NCBI RefSeq assembly: GCF_030272615.1
Contig: NC_081410.1
Coordinates: 258,215,533-258,279,532, forward strand
Source of the DNA: Cryptomeria japonica
Lineage: Eukaryota; Streptophyta; Pinopsida; Cupressales; Cupressaceae
DNA length: 64,000 bases
Reading direction: 5' to 3'
The position numbers were made by a program, and so were the translations under genes. Within the stretch, counting starts at the first letter, position 1; the number at the start of each line of letters is the position of its first letter. Below, piece after piece: positions 45,086 through 56,600 of the stretch. Under the pieces are notes generated by a model. It did not search any database and was not told the DNA's origin. It saw only the letters and a program-made list of their open reading frames with translations.

Positions 45086-48000
45086 ATGCCTAAATCAGCG
45101 GCAGAATCATCAAAAACACCCGCTGCAGCAGAAACCTCACGAGCATCCAAATCAGACATCCCACGGAAAGTTGAAAGAATGAAGTATCAGTATCAGAGGG
45201 GAGGGTTAAGAGAGTCAAAGGTCCAGAGTATCTGGGACAACATTGGTGACACCGACCTTGGCCACATTGATATTCAGGATTTCAGGGATCGGGTCTTCTC
45301 ACCCAATGCATATGGCAGGCCTAGGCAAATGCTGGAAAGTGGCATCGCCCAAGCAGCAGGTTTTCCTCCAGCAATCCAGAACTATGAATTAGTAGTGGAA
45401 GCTGCTCGGCATTACGAGCCAAAGTCCAGATTAGTGCTTCTGGAAGATATCACTATTGCCGACTTCTCCCCTGAGGCTATCGGCGATGCATTTGATATCC
45501 CCTTTCCAAATAATCCCATAGCTACAACAATGGACGAGGCACAGGGGGCGTATGATATGAACCCAGCTCGATGCAGGGCACTAATTAACGAAGAATGGTT
45601 CAAAGAAAAAAGGGCTTCAAGCACCAGGATTGTGAAAAAGACCCCCAGAAGTGACTTTCATAATGAACATGGCGATATGGTCACCTTACTTAGCCGAGTC
45701 ATGGGACTCCCTAAGTCCAACTACTTTGAAGAATGGATGTTCTATTTTACAGAACAGGTCTTTGCCGGAAAGTCTAAGTTTGACTGGGCTCAGATCATAA
45801 GTGATAACATCCATGCTCAGCTGATTGAGCTTGAGACAAAGAAGTATTTCACCATGACCTCCTATTTGGTCTATATGTTCGCAAAGAACCAGCCACTGCC
45901 AGGATTAATAATGAAAGGTGAGATCGGGAATGGGCCTGGTCAGGTAAAGGTTTATGATTGCTACCCGCAGCTGCACTACCAGGATATAGCTCAAAGGGAA
46001 AAGAGCAGCCCGGCTTACGCAGTTGGACAGTACGAACGTGTCAACGACGCCTTCACAATGCGCCTAGTCAGGCTAATGCAGGGAGGGTTACACATAAGGC
46101 TCTCGGAGCAAGCTACCATTTTAGTGCAGAGGTATGGGGCCTGGTTTATTCAGTTCCCAAGATTCTCCTACATCCGAATTGCTGGCTTCGAAGGTGCCCC
46201 CCTTCGACTTCCGCGGTACCCAACCGATAAAGTAGTCCTCATGGAAGTGGCAAGGCAATCACGCCCTGCCGGCATATTATTACGAGAAAGCAAGCAGGCT
46301 GGATTCGCATTTCCAATGATCATAGGCAACCATGATGTCCAATTGAGAACTCCCACCCTAGCAGAAGAGTCCCTTGCAGAGCTAGCCTCTTATGGCCTAC
46401 AGGAACATTTCCCAAGAAAATGTTTTGATCATGACAATTTGGCAAAGAGAGCTTACGGTAGGCGCTACAGAGCAAAGGAGTCAATTGAAGATTACTGGAA
46501 AAATTGCTCCGATGACTACGAAGTCAGGCGACGGGAATATTCTAGATTGAGTGTGCAGCAAATGCGACTCTTTGAGTACCGTCGGGTCCCGGATCAGCTC
46601 ACAGACTCGGGGAATTGTCTCCAAGTCCGGGAATTCGAAGCAGTGAGGCATCTCTTGCCAGGCGTTGATTGGTCTCAAGACCCAATCACGGATTTCGAAG
46701 CAGTCATGACAGCCCCGGCAAGATACACAGATCAATGGTTACAACACCAGATCGAGAGGCTAGTCCATGAAGGGGTCCAGTTTACTTACCATCTGATGGG
46801 CAATTTCGACTCTCAGTCTTCCGAAGATGAAAGGACATCAGCTGAAAAACCAGAGAAAAGGAAGAAAACTAAGGCTTGCAGAGGGACTCGGACGTCCAAG
46901 AGAACAAGGAGGGAGAAGATTCCCATAAGAAGGCCAGAGACCGCTTCATCTTCAGACCCCAGTTCGCCCGATGGTGCCATAGATTTGGATTGCATACCTG
47001 CTCCGCCTTCCCAGAGCGACATAGAGGCATTCCAAGCCAATGATCCTCCTGCTCCAGATATGCCGGACACCGAGCAAAAGGGCCCCAATTCGACCAAGCC
47101 GGGTGACCAGATAGAGGAAGGAGAAATCCCATCCACCCAGGGGATCGACGTGCATGAACCTACCCAGCAGAGCCGCCATGAATTACTACTCCTCCATGCA
47201 GCCAAGGACGACTCAACTGTCGAAGGGGAACAAAGAACAGACGAGATCCATGAGCTCGAGGGAACCAAGGAGCCACCATCACAGGAAGATATCAGACAAT
47301 TATTCAGTGAGATAGGGGAGAACTCAGATGCAAACAAAGAGCTTCCTCCTTCTTCCACCCCTCCGATGGCGGGACAGCTGTTAATTTGTGATCAGCCAGT
47401 TGAAAGTATGGGAGCACAAGGTGCTAACTTAACCCTATCCTCAACCCAGACGGTGCCTCAAGAGTGGCTGATCGCCAGAGCTCAGCGTAGGGCCGCCACC
47501 AAGGCGCCCATCGACCTTGAAGACATCTTCTCACGAATGGATCAAACAAAAGTAAAAGGGAAGAAGAAACCGAGAACATACTCTAAGATAACCAAGGATG
47601 GGCAAAGGAACCGCACTCTTCATATTGCTACCCCGCCCGTAAACAAGCTAGCAGATCAAATAACCCTTGCAGATTATAGCATTACGACTGTCCCCATCGG
47701 ACGAGCTACAAAAGAGCAAGAAAAGGAGGAATTTAAGGACTCGGTGCAAAACATACTCAGACAGCTCGAGGAAATCACGGCTGAAAAGGACATGTATCGA
47801 GCCCGTGCTGAACAAGCCGAGGGATACATCGATAAGCTCCTACGGCCACTACACAACCCCTCTGAATCCCATATTCCCCCAATGGCATTGGCGCAGAGGA
47901 CCACAACTGAATTTGAAGGAATCCGGGATACCGCAAAGGCCGTTAAGGAATGGGTGCAAGACATCAAGAAAAGGGGAGAACAGATCCTCAAAGAAGTAAA

Positions 48001-48718
48001 GGAAATGGCTCTCCATCGAGAGCTCACTCTCGTCAGGTTGTTGGAAGTAAAGAGAGAATCCCTTCACATGCATGAAGTAGCGGCCTCTACCCTTCCCCTC
48101 CTAAGAGCTCTTTTCTGGACACATACACAAATTCCCACACTGCCTGACATCTTGAGTCCCCATAGCATCAGTGTTCTCAAGGAATGGTATTGGACCGTCA
48201 CCATGAAGAACGATGCCCAGGAAATTATTGACAAAGAAAATGACGCGTGTGAGGCGATTCTGGGGAACATGCAAGAACTAGGCAAGACCATCCTCCGATC
48301 AATGGTTTCGGGGTGGATAAATGACCTGTCCGACAGTGTAATCCGGCCGGATTGGGAGGGAAGATTGGGAGCAGATAAGGCTTCTTATTCCATTGAAGAC
48401 TTAAGTTTTGCTGGTCAGTTCCATTCAGACATATTATGCTTCGAGCGTAATCGCTCCAGCTGGAAGGACGGTTTAAGGCACGTGGACCAGTATCTCGAAG
48501 GCATGCAATACAAAATTCGCCACCCTCCCATGCCCCCTTTTAATCCCCTCTTCCAATTATGCATCAAGTTTCAGGAATATGTCCGCGAGGAACGAGCAGC
48601 AGGTCGTGATTTATGGCGAGAATACCTGCATGGCGAAGACCAGTTTCTGCAAAAGGAATGTGAAACCAGAATAGAGAAAGCAGTTTCTCAAAAATGCTTT
48701 TTTCCCCCCAAGTCTTAA
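45086..48718 (+). CDS. LTR-resident 1,210-aa protein of unknown function (3' LTR copy)
   Basis: The protein is identical to that encoded at 30643-34275: same conserved N-terminal region, basic cluster, acidic middle part and coiled coil. This copy lies at the 3' end of the element's genomic RNA, between gag-pol and the probable polyadenylation region (AATAAA at 49536). It could therefore be carried on the full-length RNA or made from a subgenomic or LTR-driven transcript, as U3-located accessory genes of some retroviruses are. That comparison is by position only; I see no sequence link to any viral accessory protein. Function unknown. Confidence 0.9.
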   Translation: MPKSAAESSKTPAAAETSRASKSDIPRKVERMKYQYQRGGLRESKVQSIWDNIGDTDLGHIDIQDFRDRVFSPNAYGRPRQMLESGIAQAAGFPPAIQNYELVVEAARHYEPKSRLVLLEDITIADFSPEAIGDAFDIPFPNNPIATTMDEAQGAYDMNPARCRALINEEWFKEKRASSTRIVKKTPRSDFHNEHGDMVTLLSRVMGLPKSNYFEEWMFYFTEQVFAGKSKFDWAQIISDNIHAQLIELETKKYFTMTSYLVYMFAKNQPLPGLIMKGEIGNGPGQVKVYDCYPQLHYQDIAQREKSSPAYAVGQYERVNDAFTMRLVRLMQGGLHIRLSEQATILVQRYGAWFIQFPRFSYIRIAGFEGAPLRLPRYPTDKVVLMEVARQSRPAGILLRESKQAGFAFPMIIGNHDVQLRTPTLAEESLAELASYGLQEHFPRKCFDHDNLAKRAYGRRYRAKESIEDYWKNCSDDYEVRRREYSRLSVQQMRLFEYRRVPDQLTDSGNCLQVREFEAVRHLLPGVDWSQDPITDFEAVMTAPARYTDQWLQHQIERLVHEGVQFTYHLMGNFDSQSSEDERTSAEKPEKRKKTKACRGTRTSKRTRREKIPIRRPETASSSDPSSPDGAIDLDCIPAPPSQSDIEAFQANDPPAPDMPDTEQKGPNSTKPGDQIEEGEIPSTQGIDVHEPTQQSRHELLLLHAAKDDSTVEGEQRTDEIHELEGTKEPPSQEDIRQLFSEIGENSDANKELPPSSTPPMAGQLLICDQPVESMGAQGANLTLSSTQTVPQEWLIARAQRRAATKAPIDLEDIFSRMDQTKVKGKKKPRTYSKITKDGQRNRTLHIATPPVNKLADQITLADYSITTVPIGRATKEQEKEEFKDSVQNILRQLEEITAEKDMYRARAEQAEGYIDKLLRPLHNPSESHIPPMALAQRTTTEFEGIRDTAKAVKEWVQDIKKRGEQILKEVKEMALHRELTLVRLLEVKRESLHMHEVAASTLPLLRALFWTHTQIPTLPDILSPHSISVLKEWYWTVTMKNDAQEIIDKENDACEAILGNMQELGKTILRSMVSGWINDLSDSVIRPDWEGRLGADKASYSIEDLSFAGQFHSDILCFERNRSSWKDGLRHVDQYLEGMQYKIRHPPMPPFNPLFQLCIKFQEYVREERAAGRDLWREYLHGEDQFLQKECETRIEKAVSQKCFFPPKS

Positions 48719-49830
48719 AAAGTGCACTTTTGTCCCAAAAGGGTGACAGTTGACTTTTGGTCAACATATTGTAAAGTTTTTTGTGCACCTCCCCTTTTTG
48801 GATTATTTCAAAGTTGTAATTATCCTTTGGTAGTTATTGCTCCTTTTGAGTAATTGTAGATATTTATCTCCCTATTTATGAGTGTGGGTCCCTCCTTTTG
48901 TAAGGATGAATCTGGGCCACTTGTTTAGATTAGATCTTGGCCATTCATCCATTTTTGGAAACCTATTTAAGGGGACTGGTTTTCCTTCATTTAGGAGGAA
49001 GTTCTTGAATTGTTGCGAAAGCTTTGAAGAAATTTTGCAGGAATTAATACAATGGATTGAAATTACCTTCAAATTTCCTTGTGAGTGCATGGTCTCCTTC
49101 TTCATTTAAATTAGAAAGCTTTTAATTATGTCTGTTCATTTTATACAGCAGTTCTTACCAAGCATCTGATAGAATCTCCACAGTCCATACCATTAGAGGA
49201 TAGCTGATTGCTTTTTTTCCTTTCTGCATGGTTAATCTGGGCTATTTTATGATTCAGTTCGATTATCAAAAGTACACGTATCATGAATATAGAAGTTCTA
49301 ATATTGTATTTGGTAATATGAAAATCTGGTTTCTCCTTTGAAGATTGCACTAAGTTTATGCAAACATTGTGTCTGAATGACTGATGATGCTTAACCTGGT
49401 TTCCTGGAGGTGTCTGTCTGCTTGGGTAAATCTGTTGTCCTAGTTAATATTTACTGTTCTCTCTCGCTACCCTTCCTTTCTTTCCTCCCAATTTTATCCT
49501 TTTTTTAGAAATCCAGTCTTGCTAAGTCAGCTTCAAATAAATCAACATCACCTGAAAGAAAACCAAAAGAGGTCCCTGGGAATTCGCATATGAAATTACC
49601 AATCAAACGTAAGCCCCCTTGTGTTTCCAGCATAAACACATCAAGCCACTGAGAGATCCCGCAGTCAAGACCTGACAAAAGAAACCTTGAGGTAGTCTCC
49701 TTTGATCAAACTTAGAAAAACAGCATTAGAGACTTCCTTATCTCAAGAGAGAGTAGGATAATCAGTCGGCTATTCTATTCTGCGTTGGCCGTATGGAGTT
49801 TGCAGCAATGCGATTTCAGACACGTCAACA
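48719..49830 (+). promoter_or_regulatory. LTR tail with core promoter and AATAAA (3' LTR)
   Basis: Copy of 34276-35387. The TATA-like box is at 48963-48972 and AATAAA at 49536-49541. No gene is seen. Confidence 0.5.
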
Positions 49831-49835
49831 AGGCA
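49831..49835. repeat. Target-site duplication of element A, right copy (AGGCA)
   Basis: Second copy of AGGCA, directly after the 3' LTR end CAACA. Confidence 0.95.
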
Positions 49836-51720
49836 GCACAGAGGTGTTTTGAGCATTTCAAGCAGGTGATGTCTTCATGTCCAGTTCTAGCTCTACCAGA
49901 CTTCACGAAGCCTTTTGAGCTTCATTGTGATGCATCAGGTGATGGGATTGGAGCAGTATTGATGCAGGAGAAGCACCCCCATTGCTTTTGAGAGTAGGAA
50001 GCTCCGAGGTGTGGAGAGGAGCTATTCTATTTATGATCGTGAGATGTTGGGCATCATGCATGCTTTGGCCAAATTCCAATCCTACTTGGTTGGAGGGAAG
50101 TTTGTGATCAAGAGGGATCACAACAGCATAAAGTATTTCATGAGCCGGCGAGACTTGAATGACAGGTAGCAGAAGTGGGTCAATAAATTGCAGGCTTATG
50201 ACTTTGACATTGAGTTTGTCAAAGGGAAGAAGAATGTAGTAGCTGATGCCTTATCCAGAAGACGTCACATTTGTGCTCTTGCAGAGATTACAGGAGATTG
50301 GAGGGATAAGATTATAGCAGAGTATGTCGGATATACTTGGGCTTCTGGTTTGATTTCAGGTACTATACAGGATGATCGCTATGAGGTGATAGATGGATTG
50401 ATTAGATTTCAGGACAGGGTTTACTTGATTCCGTCATCACAATTGAGAGAAGCGATACTTAGGGCATTTCATGATGCACCTACAGCTGGGCATCCAGGGG
50501 TCTTCAAGACCTACAGGCAGATCCGAGAGCGGTTCTCATGGAGAGGGCTCAAGGATGATGTTCAGAGGTATGTCAGGGAGTGTGTAGTTTGTCAGCAGAA
50601 TAAGGGAGAGCACACGTTCCCTACAGGTTTACTACAGCCCTTGCCCATTCTGGACAGGAAATGGGAAAGTATTTCAATGGACTTTATCACTGGGTTACCA
50701 CGAGTGCAAGGGAGAGATTGCATCTATGTGGTGGTAGACCGCTTAATGAAGTTCGCTCACTTCTTTGCTATTCCGTCCACTTACATAGTAGCACAGGTGG
50801 CAGATCTTTTCTTTAGAGAGATATTCAGGTTACATGGGCTGCCTAGATTCATTGTCAGTGATCGAGATAGTAAATTTATGAGTATTTTTTGGCAAGAGTT
50901 GTTTAGGTTGTGTGGCACAGATCTTACACCCAGCACTAGTTATCATCCGCAGACAGATGGGCAGACAGAGATTGTGAATAAATGGGTGGAGGGATATTTG
51001 ACGAACTATGTGACTACACAGCAGAGGGCTTGGGTTAGATGGTTGCATATGGGAGATTACTGTTACAATACTACATATCATATGTCCATCAGGATGACAC
51101 CCTTCATGGTACTTTATGGTTATGAAGCACCAAGCTTCATGGATGTGGTTTTGGGAGACAGCAGGGTGCCCAAAGCCAAAGACTTATTGCAGGATAGTCA
51201 GGATATCCTGAGAGCGCTCAAGGAGAACATACAACAGGCTCAGAATCAGCAGAAGTTGTATGTTGATCAGCACAGGGTAGAATGCAGTTTTGAGGTAGGG
51301 GATATGGTGTACTTGAGGCTACAGCCATATAGGCAGTCATCGCTCAAGAGGAGCGGAGCAGAGAAGCTGAAGCTTAGATTTTATGGTCCTACAGGGTGAT
51401 TCGCAGAGTGGGCGAAGTCGCCTATGAGCTTGAGCTTCCAGAGGGCAGTTGAGTACACAATGTATTTCATGTGTCTAGGCTTAAGAAAGTTATTGGTCAG
51501 AGTGTAGTACCTTCTGCAGATTTACCCCCTTTGGATGAGGAGGGGAAGCTCGTGTTAGTACCTGAGGCTATTCTGGACACCAGAGAGAGGAAACAAAGAA
51601 ACAGGATAGTGATGGAGTATTTGGTCAGATGGAGAGACCTACCGGAGGAAGATGCTACATGGGAGAATGAGTAGGTGATATAGCAGGCTGGACTGAGATT
51701 GCTTGAGGACAAGCAATTTC
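49836..51720 (+). pseudogene. Element B RNase H-integrase-chromodomain (3' part of broken gag-pol)
   Basis: It continues the RT/RNase H frame cut at 28543. RNase H has LHCDASGDGIGAVL near 49920 and ADALSRR near 50245. The integrase finger (HPGVFKTY ... CVVCQQNK) is near 50490-50600. Catalytic residues are seen in MDFITGLP, VSDRDSK and GQTEIVNKW (about 50680-50975). A C-terminal chromodomain, YLVRWRDLPEEDATWE, is near 51620, which places B among chromoviruses. Damage: a one-base insertion near 49978, TAG at 50167 (in a position expected to be Gln), a one-base loss near 51390, TGA at 51450 and TAG at 51672. The HGLPRFIVSD block is typical of plant Ty3 integrases. Confidence 0.9.
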
Positions 51721-51731
51721 AAGGGGGGTGG
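51718..51731 (+). other. Polypurine tract of element B
   Basis: AAGGGGGGTGGA just before the 3' LTR start TGTAATG is the expected plus-strand primer. Confidence 0.8.
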
Positions 51732-51733
51732 AT

Positions 51734-52891
51734 TGTAATGTCCCCACTTTAGCAGTTCACCAAGCATATGTGCGTTAGCCTAGCTCTACATGGTCCCGAG
51801 GGCTAACGAAAGCTTTAAAGGGATCCTGGAGTGTTTTGGCCTAGTCATTTCCAGTTCAGGCCAAAACGGAGTTGATTTACTTAGTTTCAGGCATACTTAC
51901 TATTTTTAGTAAGTCAACAGGACACAACGGAGGCTAGTTTTGGTGATTGGATTCGATACTCCTTGGCGAGAGCTTTCCAACGAGTTATCAGTCGCGCTAT
52001 TTGGAGTCCGATTGCTAGTATATTTTAATGCCTGAAGTGTTATTAAAGTGACATTTAATTTAATTGTAAAATATTAAAGTGTTACTTTAATATTTATTTT
52101 ATGGGGATGTCTGCAAATCAAAGGGGCATCCAAGGGAGACATAAGTGAATATGTTAATATGTTTTATATTGCACATGGTTTATCCCACATTGCTTAAGTG
52201 AGTTGGGTCGACCCTTGGAGAAAGAATAAAAGGAAGCTTTTGTAGCTTCATTCAGCATGTTGAATTTGAGAAGAAATTGATGTGTGAGTTGCAGATCCAT
52301 TCTTGGCATTAGAGGACGTCTATCCTCTCGTGTGACATTCTAGACGTTATTCCCTTGGGGTTTGGCCTTCGGAATCCATTGCTTTCAGCTTCGTTAATAG
52401 CCAGATTGGGTGCATTCTGGGTGCATTTCCAGCTACAGGCAGCAACACTATTTGGGTGCATTTTTAGCTACAGGCCGCAACACTATTCACGTGGGTACTA
52501 TTCACGTGGCACTATTCACATGACACTATTCACGTGGCACTATTCACGTGACACTATTCACACAGCACTATTCATGTCATTGTAGCAGCAAGATTGGAAA
52601 GATTTGATGGAGCATTATGTCAAAATTGCTGGAGTATTTAGTGAGTTGAAAAATCTGCTATGTATTTGATTAATTCTGAAAATAATATCATATCAGCAGT
52701 AGTTTAATTTCCAGTTTGCATATTGTTGTAGTTTCATTCTTGTTCATATTCTGTGATTTCAATTCCATGTAAAACAACCCAACATTTCATTTCCGGAGCC
52801 ATAAGGGAATTTAAAACATTAAACGAAGAAATAAGGAGTTGGATGCAAACTGTTTGATAAAATTCCTAGTAGCAGTTGGTATGGTTTTTGG
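51734..52891 (+). repeat. Element B 3' LTR, truncated at its end
   Basis: It matches the 5' LTR to GGTATGGTTTTTGG, then lacks the final 22 bp and passes directly into element C's LTR at GTTGAATTTCCC. It contains an expanded 14-bp repeat (seven units, 52480-52575) compared with three in the 5' LTR. Confidence 0.85.
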
Positions 52892-53346
52892 TGGTTGAAT
52901 TTCCCAGCTGGGGCGTGATTGTTTCAGCTTGATGCCACCATTACAACAGGTACACTTTACGCTGGAAGTGGTGAAGGCTTTCATTCAGCCATAGCTGGTG
53001 TTCTTGGTTTGTGTTCATCATCTACCCTTCAGTTGGCGTCATTATTAGATGTAAGCACATCCCCAGTGCGTAGGGAATAATCTGGATATTATAAATCAGA
53101 AATCTGCTTGATACGATTTGTATCAATTCTGATTTAATTGAATGTTCATACTTGTTTCAGCTTCCTTCCTTATTTGTTGTTCTTTATTCATTACTTGCTT
53201 ATATATTCAAAAATTACAAAAAGAAACCAAACATTCTGCAACTTCTCTCTATTATGTAAGACCATCAGCAAAATCATAGGAAAAATATAGTTTATTATTT
53301 TAAAAATTACAGTGGATCAGCAAGGGGATCCATCAGGGATCTTTCA
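52892..53346 (+). repeat. Element C 5' LTR, second part
   Basis: Matches 57742-58195 of the 3' LTR and ends GATCTTTCA. Confidence 0.9.
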
Positions 53347-53347
53347 G

Positions 53348-53359
53348 TGTTATCAGAGC
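53348..53359 (+). other. Primer-binding site of element C
   Basis: TGTTATCAGAGC one base after the LTR is the initiator-Met-type site with one change (third base G to T). Confidence 0.75.
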
Positions 53360-53631
53360 CTACATCCTGCCAGCCTGTAGGGTTTATGAGAAATTGTCAC
53401 ATCTGGGTACTGGATAAAAAGTTTTGATAATTCATTCCAGCATCTGGGTATTTGATAAAAGGTTTTGAGAATTCATATCAGCAACTGGGTAGTTGTCAGC
53501 CTACACATTTATGCTTACAGTTGACAGCTGGTAAGACAATACATTGGCCAAAGTCCCAAAATTGTTGAGAACAAACTTTATTTCGACCTTCGGGATCCGT
53601 TGGGATATCAGTTTAGTTATAGGGAAATACC

Positions 53632-56600
53632 ATGGCTAGAACTAAAATTGGGCACTCAAAAGTTTCATCTTCTCCAACACGTAAAAGTAGGATGCCTCCT
53701 GCCAAGAGATTTAATGATAAAGTTATGAGCAGCTATCATCAATATTGTTCTCTTCCTAAGATGATACGTGAGCTCCTTTCTTTCACACAATTTATGGGTG
53801 TACCCAGAGCAGATGAAGATAACTTGGTAGCTACAAGTTCAGATCAGTGGCAAAGAAGGAAAGAAGAATCAAGGGTGCAGGAATCAGGAATGGACAGAGA
53901 ACTTTCATTTAGGGGTAATATACCTCTACATAAGAATGGTTTGGTGCCCTCAAGTTCCGATGAGTGGGACAAGAATTTATGTGATGGTTTTGTTAGACAT
54001 ATGGATTCAACTCAAGGAGACATTAGGACAACTTTGGATAATGAATTGTCCTCACCTTCCGTGTAGGGGATTTCCCAAGAGGCAACTGATTTAGAGGTTA
54101 GCAATTCTAATTTTCATGACAGCAGTGAGGTACCTTTGCATCAACTTGAGGTATCAATGTCTACACTTGTACAAGATGGTGCCAATGGGCTGTCACATGA
54201 AGGTATTCAAAATTCGGGTATCAATGATGCTTTGAATGTTGAGAACTCATATCATGATGATTCTGATTTTATAGATCAGACCTTAGAATCCAGCCCAGTA
54301 TGTTCTCTTAGTAGCACTGGACCCCAGGATCGTGAGCCAGTGGGTTGTGCGGACACATGGGATGCAAAAGAGAGTGATGACAGTGCATTTTCCGTAGTAT
54401 CATCATTGATGGATGTGGTGTTCTCAGAGGCACAGAGCAGCAATACTTTGGATGAGGTTGTATCCATGGCCGAGTGCATACACGATGTTGACTACAGAGA
54501 GGTACAGGATACAGATACAACTTCTTTCCACAATGTAGATTTTGAGTTTGTATAGTTACAAGAGAGACAACATTCTCGGACTCCTCATCACCTGATTGGA
54601 CAACTCAAGGTTGATGATAGGAGTATAGACACAGTTATTGAGCATTTCAATGTCGCTCGCCAATTGTTGGCTACACATAGTTGGAGCACCCTCATGATTG
54701 ATGAGCAAGGCAGTAGTGATTTTTCCTTATCAGAGTTTCATGCTCTTTATGGAGCCATTGGGATACTGAAGCATGAGTATTTACAGTTAGTGGCTGACCA
54801 AGATTATCTCCTTCAGAGGGATTTTATTAGTTATGGTGCTTTGTTGAGGGAAGAGGAGGAAGTTGATATCCTCTCTCAGGAGCTTGAGGCGACTGTTGTT
54901 GCATGGGAGGATACCCAGTTGTCCCTTCAGGAAGCGAACTCCAGATTGGAGGAGCTTTCTGATAGATTGAGAGTGGCACAGACATCATCGGCGACAGATA
55001 AAGTACAGTGTTCTACTGTGACACTACGAGATTCACCAGAGAGTTGTGATTTGACTCACGATATTACTCCATCATTGTTTTCACAGGCGACTAGCAGTTT
55101 GTCAGCTGGTTGGGAGTATGATACTCCTGTTGACTTGTTTCCTGCTCTGGAAAGCAAATCTTCTTTTACACCTCTTACAGCTGACGAGGGAAACCAGTAT
55201 GTTTCACCGCAGAGCCACAGTGCTCAATTGAGGTGTATTTTGGATTTTGGATCTCAGACATATGAGTTGTCTTCAGATTCATGGTTTGAGAGCAGTGGGA
55301 GTGATGATGAGTTTGATGGACAAGATTATGACACAGAGCCATTGAGTGAGCCTACAAGAGTCCATTTAGATTACCTCGCGAGGAGTGCACTTCATTTCTC
55401 TTTTAGTCCGATTGTAGATGATTGGATGGCTTGCAGATGTGAGTTGGTTCGGGACTTATACTATCAGTGTTGCGATAGTGCTCTTCCATCTTCAGAGGAT
55501 AGAGTTATTGATTGTAGGCACCTAATCGAGCAGTTTGGGATGGATTGTTTGCGGGATCAGCAAACAATCAACCGTTATGATGAGCAGCGACCGTCAGAGT
55601 TTTTCATCTCCTTGACATGAAGACTTCATCCAGGATCATGGGGGAAGGATGATGCATGGATTAGCAGGTGTGTTGTTGTGGATGGTTATCACAGGTGTGA
55701 GAGTTTAACAGTGGCTGTAGAGAGACACGGTATCGAGGATGCCTCTTACTATCATTGTCTCTTCATGACAGATGGATGTGGATTTAGTTTTATTTGGGAT
55801 CGAGGTGTTGATTCATTTGATACAGCATCTTATAGGGATTATAGTATGTTGCTCCAGATATTAAGATTATATGGCACTTATATCAGAGGAGAGCAGCAGG
55901 AGCAGTTTATGTCCTACCGGTGGTTTGTGTGGGATCATGGTATAGACATGTGTAGTACCTTTCTTTCGTGGATCCTACATGGGTTGCTTCACTTCAGATG
56001 TATAGATGTAGTCGTGGGTGTACAATGGTTGTTGACACTTGGACGGTATCTTCGGAATTTCACGAGGATGGAGCTAGAGTTTACCCACTATCCATCTCAG
56101 TTTATCGAGCAGAGTGAGACGATAGTTGATCCACAGGTTGATTGTCATTAGATAGCTGACATGGATGAGTTATGTGATGTTACTCCTAGTGAGTACTTTG
56201 AACCAGTTGATGTGGCAGTTTCACCTGATTCTCTAGACAGTGTCATTGTTTCATTAATGGTTGGTGATTACATATTTTTAGATGCCAGCCTGGACAGTGA
56301 TGATTTTAGTCAGTATTATGTATTGTCTAGTGAGTTGGCATTAGATCTTCTTGCATATTAGCAGCAGTGTGTGGTAGTTGTGTGTCATTTGTGTCAGATG
56401 GGGTCAGATCACAGAGGGTCTTCCATGGATTGGCATTCATTGGATATTATGACGGATGTTATGCATGTTGGTGATCACAGACACACTAGTGATCTTGGCA
56501 TTTAGGGATATTTGATCTATGGAGATGATATAGTTTTCCATTGCTCACTTGAGGTATTCAGCGGGAGCTATGCTTCACTCTGAGACCCAGGTAGTGTTGA

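Larger units (their letters stand above)
28544..49830 (+). mobile_element. Element A: 21.3-kb Tat-like Ty3/gypsy element with 6.8-kb coding LTRs
   Basis: LTRs 28544-35387 and 42987-49830 are each 6,844 bp, start TGTTGTGCG and end GTCAACA. TSD AGGCA flanks the element. The internal region (35388-42986, 7,599 bp) has a primer-binding site, an intact 2,138-aa gag-pol and a 920-bp 3' untranslated part. LTRs make up about 64 per cent of the element. The only difference I noticed between them is C at 34581 versus T at 49024, which indicates a very recent insertion. Each LTR carries an intact 1,210-aa ORF. The element is probably autonomous or was until very recently. Confidence 0.95.
42987..49830 (+). 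repeat. Element A 3' LTR (6,844 bp)
   Basis: Same length and order as the 5' LTR, offset by 14,443 bases. The single difference I noticed is T at 49024 (C at 34581). It ends GTCAACA and is followed by TSD AGGCA. Confidence 0.95.
24525..52891 (+). mobile_element. Element B: chromovirus-type Ty3/gypsy element (holds element A)
   Basis: LTRs start TGTAATGTCCCCAC. The 5' LTR (24525-25647) is followed by an initiator-Met-type primer site, gag, protease, RT, RNase H, integrase and a C-terminal chromodomain, then a purine tract and a 3' LTR. The 3' LTR lacks its last 22 bp, and no second TSD copy remains, probably through a small deletion that reached the host sequence. Multiple stops and frameshifts make it inactive. 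Element A interrupts it in pol between 28543 and 49836. Confidence 0.9.

Noticed and set aside
42987-49830. The second 6.8-kb copy as a segmental duplication or assembly artefact
   Set aside because: TG...CA ends, equal lengths, a perfect TSD, a primer site directly after the first copy and restoration of element B's frame fit LTRs. One base difference also argues against a simple assembly copy.
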